A stretch of 50,305 nucleotides of DNA, taken from assembly GCA_030430625.1 (NCBI GenBank), contig JAUIKL010000008.1:1-50305 (forward strand), written 5' to 3'. How positions within the stretch are numbered: the first letter of the stretch is position 1; each line of letters starts with the position of its first letter. Under the pieces are notes generated by a model that ran no database searches, was not told the origin of the DNA, and saw only the letters and a program-made list of their open reading frames with translations. Positions 41,910 to 49,245 of this stretch are shown piece by piece. The position numbers were made by a program, and so were the translations under genes. The DNA comes from Gemmatimonadota bacterium. Its GTDB lineage: Bacteria > Gemmatimonadota > Gemmatimonadetes > Longimicrobiales > Gaopeijiaceae.

Positions 41910-42874
41910 GGTCCCGGGGGACTCGGGTCGAGCGCCAGGTGGACGAGGCCGTCCCCCCGGTGCGCGATCGGACTGACCGCGTGACCCATAACCAGCCCGG
42001 CGGCCGATGCCTTTACGCGGATGCGATTCCTCCCGCTGGGGCCGGAGATCGAACCGAGGACCTGCCCCTTCTGGACGTCCTCACCGAGCTCCACGTCCAT
42101 CCGAAAGATTCCACCCTGCGGGGCACGCACCCAGCGCGTCGCCCACGAAAGTCTCGTTCCGCTCGGGGGCGCCGTGTCCTCGGCGGTGGACATCCGGAGC
42201 GTCTCCAGCACGCGCAGCGTCCCCTCGACGCCCGCATCCACGGCGCGCCGGCTGAACCGACGCGGCTCACCGCCCTCGAAGAGGAGGTTGCGCTTGCCGA
42301 GCTTCCGCGCCGCTTCGCGGAGGGATCCGCGGATCGTCTTGGAATGAACGGCCAGCGGTCCACCGAACGCGATGGCCAGCCGTCGGGTCTCCTCGTCCTC
42401 CATGTCCCCGCGGATCTGGGGGAGGTTGGTTCGATCGTCGGAACCGGCGTGAAAATCCAGCCCGAAGTCGCACCGCTGAACGACCTCGTCGAGGAAGAGG
42501 CGCGCGATCTGGGAGGCCAGAGAGCCCGTCTTCGACCCGGGGAACGACCGGTTGAGGTCGCGGCGGTCGGGCAGGTAGCGAGACTCGGCCACGAAGCCGA
42601 AGACGTTCACGACCGGCACCGCGATCACCGTCCCGGCCAGCGATCCGACATCGATCTCCTCCAGAACCTGGCGGATGATCTCGACACCGACGATCTCGTC
42701 GCCGTGCAGAGCGCCACTGAGCCAGATCGTCGGCCCGGGCCGGCTCCCGTGGAGCACCTCGACCGGGATCGCCAACTCGGAGCCCGTCGGCAGCCGGCTC
42801 GCGTGGAGCTCGGCCTGCTCGCGCCTTCCGGCGGGGATCGACGTCCCCGCGAAGTCGAAGGCCCCTCGGCTCAT
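41906..42874 (-). CDS. M14-type succinylglutamate desuccinylase/aspartoacylase-like metallohydrolase
   Basis: 322 residues. Zinc ligands fit H57 and E60 (ALHGDE) and H142 (LDFHAGSDD). DRRDLNRSFPG (R104-R109) is the substrate-binding segment typical of AstE/AspA proteins. The C-terminal part (IFRMDVELGEDVQKGQVLGSI) is a biotinyl-like beta-barrel tail found in this subfamily. Cleaves an amide at an acidic amino acid. Position next to rimK suggests it trims Glu/acyl-Glu products. Start abuts the rimK stop. Confidence 0.85.
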   Translation of the reverse strand: MSRGAFDFAGTSIPAGRREQAELHASRLPTGSELAIPVEVLHGSRPGPTIWLSGALHGDEIVGVEIIRQVLEEIDVGSLAGTVIAVPVVNVFGFVAESRYLPDRRDLNRSFPGSKTGSLASQIARLFLDEVVQRCDFGLDFHAGSDDRTNLPQIRGDMEDEETRRLAIAFGGPLAVHSKTIRGSLREAARKLGKRNLLFEGGEPRRFSRRAVDAGVEGTLRVLETLRMSTAEDTAPPSGTRLSWATRWVRAPQGGIFRMDVELGEDVQKGQVLGSISGPSGRNRIRVKASAAGLVMGHAVSPIAHRGDGLVHLALDPSPPGP

Positions 42875-43756
42875 CTAGCCGCGCTCGTCGGCGTGGTTCT
42901 CGACGAACTCGATGATCTCGCCGGCCACGTCGACGCCGGTGGCCGTTTCGATCCCCTCCAACCCGGGCGACGAATTGACCTCGAGGACCAGGGGGCCCCG
43001 ATCCGATCGCAGAAGGTCGACCCCGGCCACGTCGAGTCCGAGCGCCTTGGCCGCCTTGACCGCTGTCCGTCGCTCCTTGGTCGTCAGCTTCGTCGCTTCC
43101 GCACTCCCGCCGCGGTGAAGGTTCGACCGGAACTCCCCCGGGGCGGCCTGGCGCACCATCGCGGCCACGACGCGGCCTCCGATCACGATGCAGCGCACGT
43201 CACTCCCCTTGGCCTCCTTGATGTACTCCTGGACGAGGATGTTGGCGTCGAGCTGGCGGAACGCGTCGATCACCGACTGCGCCGCCTTCTTCGTCTCGGC
43301 CAACACCACGCCGCTGCCCTGCGTCCCCTCGACCAACTTGATGATCAACGGGGCCCCACCGACCAGGTCGATGATGCTGTCCGTATCCTTCGTCGAGCGC
43401 GCGAACGCCGTCACGGGCAGGCCGATCCCGGCGCGGGCCAGAAGCTGGAGCGACCGGAGCTTGTCCCGCGACCGACCGATGGCCTCGGCCGTGGCGAGGG
43501 TGTACACACCCATCGTCTGGAACTGCCGCACGACGGCGGTTCCATAGAAGGTCACGGACGCGCCGATACGGGGAATGACGGCATCCACTTCGACCGGTTC
43601 ACCCCGGTAGAGGATCGACCCGCGCTTTCCTTCGAGGCCCATCGAACACCGCAGGAAGTTGAGGACGGACACTTCGTGCCCGCGCTCCTTGGCGGCCTCC
43701 GTCAGACGTTGTGTCGAGAAGAGCGAAGCCCGCCGCGACAGAATCCCGATTTTCAC
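42875..43756 (-). CDS. rimK: RimK-type ATP-grasp glutamate ligase
   Basis: 293 residues. Adds Glu residues to the C-terminus of ribosomal protein S6, or makes poly-alpha-glutamate. Starts [21 protein letters not shown]-grasp features: [20 protein letters not shown] (nucleotide Lys and Gly loop), [18 protein letters not shown], and the metal site [21 protein letters not shown] with Glu and Asn. Length is standard. Start overlaps the rimB stop by 4 nt. Confidence 0.92.
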   Translation of the reverse strand: MKIGILSRRASLFSTQRLTEAAKERGHEVSVLNFLRCSMGLEGKRGSILYRGEPVEVDAVIPRIGASVTFYGTAVVRQFQTMGVYTLATAEAIGRSRDKLRSLQLLARAGIGLPVTAFARSTKDTDSIIDLVGGAPLIIKLVEGTQGSGVVLAETKKAAQSVIDAFRQLDANILVQEYIKEAKGSDVRCIVIGGRVVAAMVRQAAPGEFRSNLHRGGSAEATKLTTKERRTAVKAAKALGLDVAGVDLLRSDRGPLVLEVNSSPGLEGIETATGVDVAGEIIEFVENHADERG

Positions 43757-44235
43757 TCTTCCTCCTTACTTCGCTTGTTCGAGGTACCTCTCTTCGGCGC
43801 GTCACCCCGGCCCGCCCGAAACGACCGCCCGGGGTCCACGACCGCTCGCCCCCGCAACGCCTGTCGTCCCAGCAGCATCCGGAAACCCATCTCGTCCCGC
43901 CGCGTCAAAGTCAGCTCGATCGGCCACGCCATGTCACCGACGTGTACGACCGTCTTGATCACCGGCCTCAGCTCCTGATGCCCACCCGAGTTCCTCACCG
44001 TCCGATGATCGACGACGACGGCCTCGGCCTGAACCGCGGCAGCTGCGGAGCGTTGAACGGGATGGATTTCGAAGCGCACCATATCCACCCCGTCCCGTAC
44101 GAACTCCCGGATGCCGAAGGCGTGGAGCGCCGACGTTCGGGCGCCCGTGTCGAGCTTGGCCTTGATCCGACGCACCCCGAGGTCCGGTAGCTGAACCCAC
44201 TCTCGCCAACCCAGCGCCAACGACGGAGTACGCAC
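43753..44235 (-). CDS. rimB: RimB/DUF785-type retropepsin-like protein
   Basis: About 160 residues from a GTG at 44235; a GTG at 44262 or a distant ATG (44430) are alternatives, none with a strong ribosome site. The aspartic-protease motif is [15 protein letters not shown] (D29-T-G-A), with a later hydrophobic-GR ([12 protein letters not shown]) closing the fold; these 'ATP-dependent zinc protease' proteins belong to the retropepsin-like family. The tail is Lys/Arg-rich ([11 protein letters not shown]). In Pseudomonas, RimB cuts the RimK-added glutamates, so writer and eraser sit together here. Confidence 0.78.
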   Translation of the reverse strand: MRTPSLALGWREWVQLPDLGVRRIKAKLDTGARTSALHAFGIREFVRDGVDMVRFEIHPVQRSAAAAVQAEAVVVDHRTVRNSGGHQELRPVIKTVVHVGDMAWPIELTLTRRDEMGFRMLLGRQALRGRAVVDPGRSFRAGRGDAPKRGTSNKRSKEEE

Positions 44236-44512
44236 CCGCGACTTTCTCGACGTTCCAGTCACCGGGTGCGTCCGCGCGTGCGGACCCTTCGATCTGACAT
44301 GGGCTCCTGTGTTCCGGGCCGGTTCCGGGGCGCGGAAAGGTACCGGGGATGTGGGTCGCGCGGGAGGTTGCCGTGGGACGGGATCGATCGGCCACGGACG
44401 CAGACCTCCCCGCTCATGCCATCCTGCCACCCTCCGTATCCGTGGCTTGACGAGCCCGCCTACGCCCGTTCAGGTGTGCGACATCGCCCCTCACAGATCC
44501 ACGGACGTCGCC

Positions 44513-46459
44513 ATGAAGACCCCTTCGACTCGTCGCGGCACCCTGGTCGGCCTCGCCCTGACCCTCGCGTTTCACGGGCCCACCTTGGCCCAACAGGGCG
44601 CACCGGACGGAGAGTGGCCGGCGTGGGGCGGGGACCTCGGGGCGACCCGCTACTCCGCGCTCGACCAGATCCACGCCGGGAACGTCGAGCAACTCGAAGT
44701 CGTGTGGCGTTGGAAGATGGACAACTTCGGGCCCGCTCCCGAACGACGCAGCCAGACGGTCCCGCTCATGGTGGATGGGGTGCTGTACTTCACCGCGGGG
44801 ATGAACCGCGACATCGTTGCCGTCGACGCCGCTACGGGTCAGACCCTCTGGTTCCATCGGGTCGAGGAGGGAGAACGCAGCGAGCGCGCACCCCGCCGCA
44901 ACTCCGGCCGCGGCGTGGCGTACTGGCGAGCGCCGGACGGTCGCGGTCGGGTGATCTCCGTGACCCCGGGCTTCCACCTCATCGCCCTCGACGCGGAAAC
45001 CGGGCACCCCGTGGAAGGCTTCGGCACCGACGGCGTCGTCGATCTCATGGCGGAGATGCGAACACCGGGCGGTATCGATCCGGTCGGGCTCGTCGGCAAC
45101 AGTTCGCCACCCGTGGTCGTCGGCAACGTCGTCGTCGTAGGCCCCGCCTTCCTGGCCGGCTTCCGCCCCGAGTCGATGACCAACGTGAAGGGCGATGTCT
45201 CGGCGTACGACGTGCGGACCGGTGCCAAGGTCTGGACCTTCGAGACGATCCCGCAGGAGGGAGATCTGGGGTCGGACACCTGGCTCGACGGATCGGCCAC
45301 CTACACGGGCAACACCGGAATCTGGCCCCCCTTCACCGCCGATGAGGAGCTGGGTCTCGTGTACCTGCCGGTGGAGGCACCGACGAACGACGTCTACGGG
45401 GGGCACCGACTGGGCGACAACCTCTTCTCGTCGTCGCTCGTGGCCGTGGACTCCGAGACCGGCGAACGGGTGTGGCACTACCAGATCGTGCATCACGACA
45501 TCTGGGACCTCGACATGCCGTCCGCGCCCATCCTCGCCGACGTCGACGTCGAGGGCCGGGGACCGACGAAGCTCGTCATCGCGCTGACGAAGCAGGGCTG
45601 GGCGTTCGTCTTCGATCGCGAGACCGGAGAACCGATCTGGCCGATCGAAGAGCGTGCCGTCCCCCCCTCCGACGTGCCCGGAGAGGTGGCCGCTCCGACG
45701 CAGCCACACCCCACCCGTCCCGCGCCTTTCGATCTGCAGGGACTCAGCGAAGACGACATCATCGACTTCACACCGGAACTGCGCGCCGAGGCGCTGGCCA
45801 TCCTCGAATCGTACACGTGGGGGCCGATCTTCACGCCCCCGACCGTGATCTCGGACGACGGCTCGCATCTGGGCACGCTGCTGATTCCCGGGGCGCTCGG
45901 TGCCGCCGCCTGGGAGGGTGGCGCCGTCGACATCGAGACCGGGGATCTCTTCGTCGGATCGGGCACGACGGTGACCGCCGTCGGCCTGGCTCCCGACCCG
46001 GACGCGTCCGACATGGCGTATATCCAGTCGTCGCGCGCCGTCACACCGAGAGTGCGCGGGCTTCCCATCGTGAAGCCACCGTACGGTCGGTTCACCGCCA
46101 TCGACCTCACGACCGGCGACCACCGTTGGCAGATCGCCAACGGGGCCACGCCCGAGGCGGTTCGGAACCATCCGGACCTTCAGGGCCTCGACATCCCGCC
46201 GACCGGCAAGGCGACCCGCGGAGGGACGCTCGTCACGAGCACACTGCTCTTCGCGGGTGAGGGTTGGGGAGGCGACCCCTGGCTTCACGCGATCGACAAA
46301 CGGAGCGGAGAGGTCATCCACAGCGTCGCCCTCCCCGGGACGCAGAACGGGCATCCCATCACGTACGAGGTGGACGGCCAGCAGTACATCGCGGTCTCGG
46401 TCGGCGGGCCGGGGATGGTGCCCGAGGTCGTGGGGCTGCGGCTCGTCGAGCCGGGCTGA
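44513..46459 (+). CDS. PQQ-dependent quinoprotein dehydrogenase
   Basis: 648 residues from the ATG at 44513. Signal ends PTLAQQ. An eight-bladed propeller: EWPAWGGDLGATRYSALDQI (the first tryptophan-docking blade), LEVVWRWKMDN, ARDIVAVDAATGQTLW-like repeat, WHYQIVHHDIWDLDMPSAP (the active-site region with His and Asp), and PPTGKATRGGTLVTSTLLF. Periplasmic oxidation of a sugar or alcohol with transfer to ubiquinone or a cytochrome. No haem-binding CxxCH is seen, so it resembles the membrane-independent glucose-type or similar. No PQQ biosynthesis genes in the window. Confidence 0.85.
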   Translation: MKTPSTRRGTLVGLALTLAFHGPTLAQQGAPDGEWPAWGGDLGATRYSALDQIHAGNVEQLEVVWRWKMDNFGPAPERRSQTVPLMVDGVLYFTAGMNRDIVAVDAATGQTLWFHRVEEGERSERAPRRNSGRGVAYWRAPDGRGRVISVTPGFHLIALDAETGHPVEGFGTDGVVDLMAEMRTPGGIDPVGLVGNSSPPVVVGNVVVVGPAFLAGFRPESMTNVKGDVSAYDVRTGAKVWTFETIPQEGDLGSDTWLDGSATYTGNTGIWPPFTADEELGLVYLPVEAPTNDVYGGHRLGDNLFSSSLVAVDSETGERVWHYQIVHHDIWDLDMPSAPILADVDVEGRGPTKLVIALTKQGWAFVFDRETGEPIWPIEERAVPPSDVPGEVAAPTQPHPTRPAPFDLQGLSEDDIIDFTPELRAEALAILESYTWGPIFTPPTVISDDGSHLGTLLIPGALGAAAWEGGAVDIETGDLFVGSGTTVTAVGLAPDPDASDMAYIQSSRAVTPRVRGLPIVKPPYGRFTAIDLTTGDHRWQIANGATPEAVRNHPDLQGLDIPPTGKATRGGTLVTSTLLFAGEGWGGDPWLHAIDKRSGEVIHSVALPGTQNGHPITYEVDGQQYIAVSVGGPGMVPEVVGLRLVEPG

Positions 46460-46590
46460 GGTGACCCCGAGTGACAGCGGACGTCGATCCATGGCCGTCG
46501 ACGTCACTCCACCTTCCCCTCGCCTCGGCGATCCACTAGCATAGACCGCTGCACAGGACGGCTAAGGCCGCCCGACACCCACGAGGTTCG

Positions 46591-46695
46591 ATGTTCGTCT
46601 TCGCGACCGACACCGCAAAACGAGAGAAACCCAAAGCCGCCTCCTCGGAGGAAAGGGCCGGGCGTTCTCCCGTCGTGGACGAACCCATGAGCTGA
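46591..46695 (+). CDS. Possible 34-residue leader peptide (speculative)
   Basis: ATG 46591 to TGA 46693-46695, with GAGG 4 nt upstream. The peptide starts MFVFATDTAKREKPK. It contains three Lys codons, all AAA, while neighbouring genes write Lys almost only AAG; they cluster within six codons. The stop is 27 nt before the terminator stem. A translation-coupled attenuator responding to Lys supply would look like this, but A-rich loops of a structured RNA could equally explain the codons. Confidence 0.25.
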   Translation: MFVFATDTAKREKPKAASSEERAGRSPVVDEPMS

Positions 46696-46714
46696 CCCGC
46701 GATCGTCGATCGCG
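46593..46714 (+). ncRNA. Structured leader RNA, candidate cis-regulator
   Basis: A long-range stem GTTCGTC (46593-46599) / GACGAAC (46678-46684) could close a domain; GGTTCG at 46585-46590 could instead pair with CGAACC (46680-46685), giving two mutually exclusive forms. Inside lie a hairpin CCTCC/GGAGG (near 46640) and CGGG/CCCG (near 46660). A perfect palindrome CGCGATCG-T-CGATCGCG (46698-46714) precedes the terminator. No known class was recognised. Confidence 0.4.
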
Positions 46715-46722
46715 CAGAAGCG

Positions 46723-46760
46723 AACCGGCTCTCTCCTTCCGGAGGGAGCCGGTTTTTTTT
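46723..46760 (+). terminator. Strong intrinsic terminator in the leader
   Basis: A 14-bp stem with one T-G wobble: AACCGGCTCTCTCC (46723-46736) / GGAGGGAGCCGGTT (46741-46754), loop TTCC, then eight T. It lies 38 nt before the aspartokinase ATG and 264 nt after the PQQ dehydrogenase stop, too far to be simply the dehydrogenase's natural end. Confidence 0.85.
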
Positions 46761-46797
46761 CGTATCTGGCCCTACACTTGCACTCCGTTCTCCTACG

Positions 46798-49245
46798 ATG
46801 AGTACAGCATTGAGTCGACAACTGGTCTCCGCCGCTTCCGCGCGCCGCATCTTGAAGTTCGGTGGCACGTCCGTCACCGGCGTCGAGCGCGTCGAGGTCA
46901 TCGCCGACGTGGTGGCCGAGCGCCAGGCCCACACGCACCCGATCGTCGTCGTGTCGGCCCAGGCCGGTGTGACCGATCTCCTGCTGGAAGCCGCGCGTCT
47001 GGCGGGGTCGGGCGGTGACTACGCCCCCCTCCTCGAGGAGTTCGTGTCCCGGCACGAGCAGGCGATCGAAGCCCTCGGCCTCGTGCGTGGAAAGCTGCTC
47101 GCCGTCGACGACATGTCGGAGGAGTTGCGTCGCATCCTCCAGGGCATCGCACTCCTCGGCGAATGCTCCCCGCGGGTGGCCGACCGGGTGGTGTCGTTCG
47201 GCGAGCTGGCCTCGGCGGCCCTCGTGGCCGCGGCCCTCCAACAGCGCGGGATCGCTGCTGATGCGATCGACGCCGCCACGCTGATCGTGGCCGATGACGA
47301 CAACGGCTACCCCCTCGTCGACTGGGCCGCGACCGAGGAGCGGGTCGTCGCGGCGCTCGGCCCGGCCCGAGAGGTCGTGCCGATCGTCACCGGCTATCTG
47401 GCGTCTTCGAGCACGGGTGTGCGCACCACCCTCGGACGGGGAGGGTCGGACTCCACCGCAGCCATCCTCGGATGGGCGCTCGGTGCCGATGCGGTCGAGA
47501 TCTGGACCGATGTCGACGGTGTGATGACAGCCGATCCGCGCCTGGTCGAAGGAGCGCGGCCGATCCGCTCCCTCGAGTACCAGGAGTTGCTCGAGCTGGC
47601 GCACTGGGGCGGCCACGTCGTGCACCCCGATGCGGTACGCCCCCTACGCGACCGCGACATCCCCCTCGTCGTCCGCAACACCCACAAGCCCTCGGACCCG
47701 GGCACCGTCGTGTCGGGGAGTGCAGCCAACCGCAACGATACGGTGCGCAGCCTGGCCGTCCTGGCGGATGTCGCCATCGTGCGGATGCGCGCGGGGTCGG
47801 ACGGGAGCGCCCGTGCGGGCCGCGTCCTCCACGCCCTCGAGCAAGCGGGTGTCCGGACCCTGGTGACGAGCCAGGCCGGAAGTGAGGGCGGGGTCTGGGT
47901 CGCGGTGCCGGAGGGCGAAAGCACCCGGGCCGTCGAAGCGCTCCAGAGAGCCTTCGCCGCCGAACTGAGGGCGGGCACGACGGAGCCGCCCACCGTGGGA
48001 CGCAACCTCTCGACCGTGTCCCTCGTCGGGACATCGCGCGGTGACTTCGGAGCCGTCGCCTCCGGTGTGATCACCGTCCTGGCCGAGCACGGGATCGACG
48101 TTCGCGGCATGGCCCGCGGCTCCGAGGCGCCGAGCCTCTCCTGCATCGTCGAAGCCGACGCCGCGGCGGATGCCGTTCGCGTGCTCCACGATGCGTTCTT
48201 CCCGGAGCGGGTCGACGACGACACCGCCCCCGCCCTTCGCCTCGAGACCGCCACCGACGACGTCGTCGACCTGGCCAGACGCCTCGTCGATGTACCGTCG
48301 GTCACGGGAACCGAGCGCGCGGTCGTCGACCTCGTCGAGCAGATCCTGATCGAGGACGGCTGGCAACTCTCTCGGCAGTCGGTCAGCCCCGGCCGCGACA
48401 ACCTCTGGGCGACCCGCGGCAAGGGTGAGGTCACCCTCTCGACGCACCTCGACACCGTTCCCGGTGCGTTCGGGTCCCGGGTCGAGGACGGTCGTCTCTA
48501 CGGACGCGGCTCCTGTGACGCGAAGGGAATCGCGGCAGCGATGATCGTGGCAGCCAACCGCCTGGCGCGGGAAGGCGAGGACCGGGTCGATCTGCTGTTC
48601 GTCGTCGGTGAGGAGCGCCGCTCCGACGGCGCGCGTGCGGCCAACCAGCTACCCGCCACGAGCCGGTACCTCGTGAACGGCGAGCCCACCGAGGGTCAGT
48701 TGGCCAGCGGGGCCAAGGGGACGCTCCAGGCCGTCGTCCGGGTCGAGGGCGTCGAGGCGCACTCGGCGTACCCGGAGGAGGGCCACTCGGCCGTCCACGA
48801 CATGGTCGCTCTCCTGGCGCGTCTCACCGATCTCGACCTGCCGACCGACCCGACGCTCGGTCCGACGACGCTCAACGTCGGGACGATCGATGGAGGATCC
48901 GCCCCCAACGTTCTGGCCGGTTCGTGCGAGGCCAGCCTGATGATCCGCCTCGTGGGCGACCCGGATCCGGTCCGGGAACAGATCGAGGAGTGGGCCGGTG
49001 ACACCGCCGAGGTCACCTGGGTAAGCCACGTGCCGGCGCAGCACTTCAAGACCCTCCCCGGTTTCGAGACGTCGACGGTAGGATATACGACCGACGCCTC
49101 CCTCCTGGAGGCTTGGGGCACCCCCCTCCTCTACGGTCCGGGATCGATCCACGTGGCACACACACCCGACGAGTACGTGACCGTCGATGCGCTCGAGACG
49201 GCGGTCGACGACTATCAAGCCATCGTCCGCGCCCTACTCGGATGA
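46798..49245 (+). CDS. Aspartokinase fused to an M20 metallopeptidase/deacylase (DapE/ArgE/LysK-like)
   Basis: 815 residues from the ATG at 46798. Kinase domain (about 17-300): ILKFGGTSVTG (ATP site), TGYLASSSTGVRTTLGRGGSDSTAA, and EIWTDVDGVMTADPR. Two ACT-type regulatory domains follow (about 315-395 and 404-470). The M20 domain (about 483-815) keeps its metal site: STHLDTVPG (first His and Asp), GRGSCDAKGIAA (bridging Asp), GEERRSDGAR (base Glu and ligand Glu), NGEPTEGQ (Glu), and VAHTPDEYV (last His). First step of the aspartate pathway is joined to a deacylase, by homology of the succinyl-DAP (DapE), acetylornithine (ArgE) or LysK type. The asd gene overlaps by 4 nt. I am not aware of this fusion; LysC-LysA fusions are the known analogue. 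Confidence 0.85.
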   Translation: MSTALSRQLVSAASARRILKFGGTSVTGVERVEVIADVVAERQAHTHPIVVVSAQAGVTDLLLEAARLAGSGGDYAPLLEEFVSRHEQAIEALGLVRGKLLAVDDMSEELRRILQGIALLGECSPRVADRVVSFGELASAALVAAALQQRGIAADAIDAATLIVADDDNGYPLVDWAATEERVVAALGPAREVVPIVTGYLASSSTGVRTTLGRGGSDSTAAILGWALGADAVEIWTDVDGVMTADPRLVEGARPIRSLEYQELLELAHWGGHVVHPDAVRPLRDRDIPLVVRNTHKPSDPGTVVSGSAANRNDTVRSLAVLADVAIVRMRAGSDGSARAGRVLHALEQAGVRTLVTSQAGSEGGVWVAVPEGESTRAVEALQRAFAAELRAGTTEPPTVGRNLSTVSLVGTSRGDFGAVASGVITVLAEHGIDVRGMARGSEAPSLSCIVEADAAADAVRVLHDAFFPERVDDDTAPALRLETATDDVVDLARRLVDVPSVTGTERAVVDLVEQILIEDGWQLSRQSVSPGRDNLWATRGKGEVTLSTHLDTVPGAFGSRVEDGRLYGRGSCDAKGIAAAMIVAANRLAREGEDRVDLLFVVGEERRSDGARAANQLPATSRYLVNGEPTEGQLASGAKGTLQAVVRVEGVEAHSAYPEEGHSAVHDMVALLARLTDLDLPTDPTLGPTTLNVGTIDGGSAPNVLAGSCEASLMIRLVGDPDPVREQIEEWAGDTAEVTWVSHVPAQHFKTLPGFETSTVGYTTDASLLEAWGTPLLYGPGSIHVAHTPDEYVTVDALETAVDDYQAIVRALLG

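Larger units (their letters stand above)
46460..46797 (+). other. 338-nt leader region upstream of the aspartokinase fusion
   Basis: Contains a possible -10 TAGCAT (46537-46542), a small open frame (46591-46695), several internal stems, and a strong terminator (46723-46760). After the terminator only 37 nt precede the aspartokinase ATG; these include TACACT (46773-46778), which could be an internal -10. The layout is that of an attenuated or riboswitch-type leader. Known riboswitch consensus motifs (lysine, SAM, TPP, cobalamin, glycine) were not recognised. Confidence 0.6.

Noticed and set aside
46550-46580. Similarity of GCACAGG...CTAAGGCCGCC to the c-di-GMP-I riboswitch
   Set aside because: The conserved core and tetraloop-receptor segments are missing and order differs.
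46645-46668. GGAGGAAAGGGCCGGGC resembles the RNase P RNA core GGAGGAAAGTCCGGGC
   Set aside because: Only a short stretch matches, with substitutions, and none of the rest of RNase P RNA is present within reach; it more likely belongs to the leader RNA.
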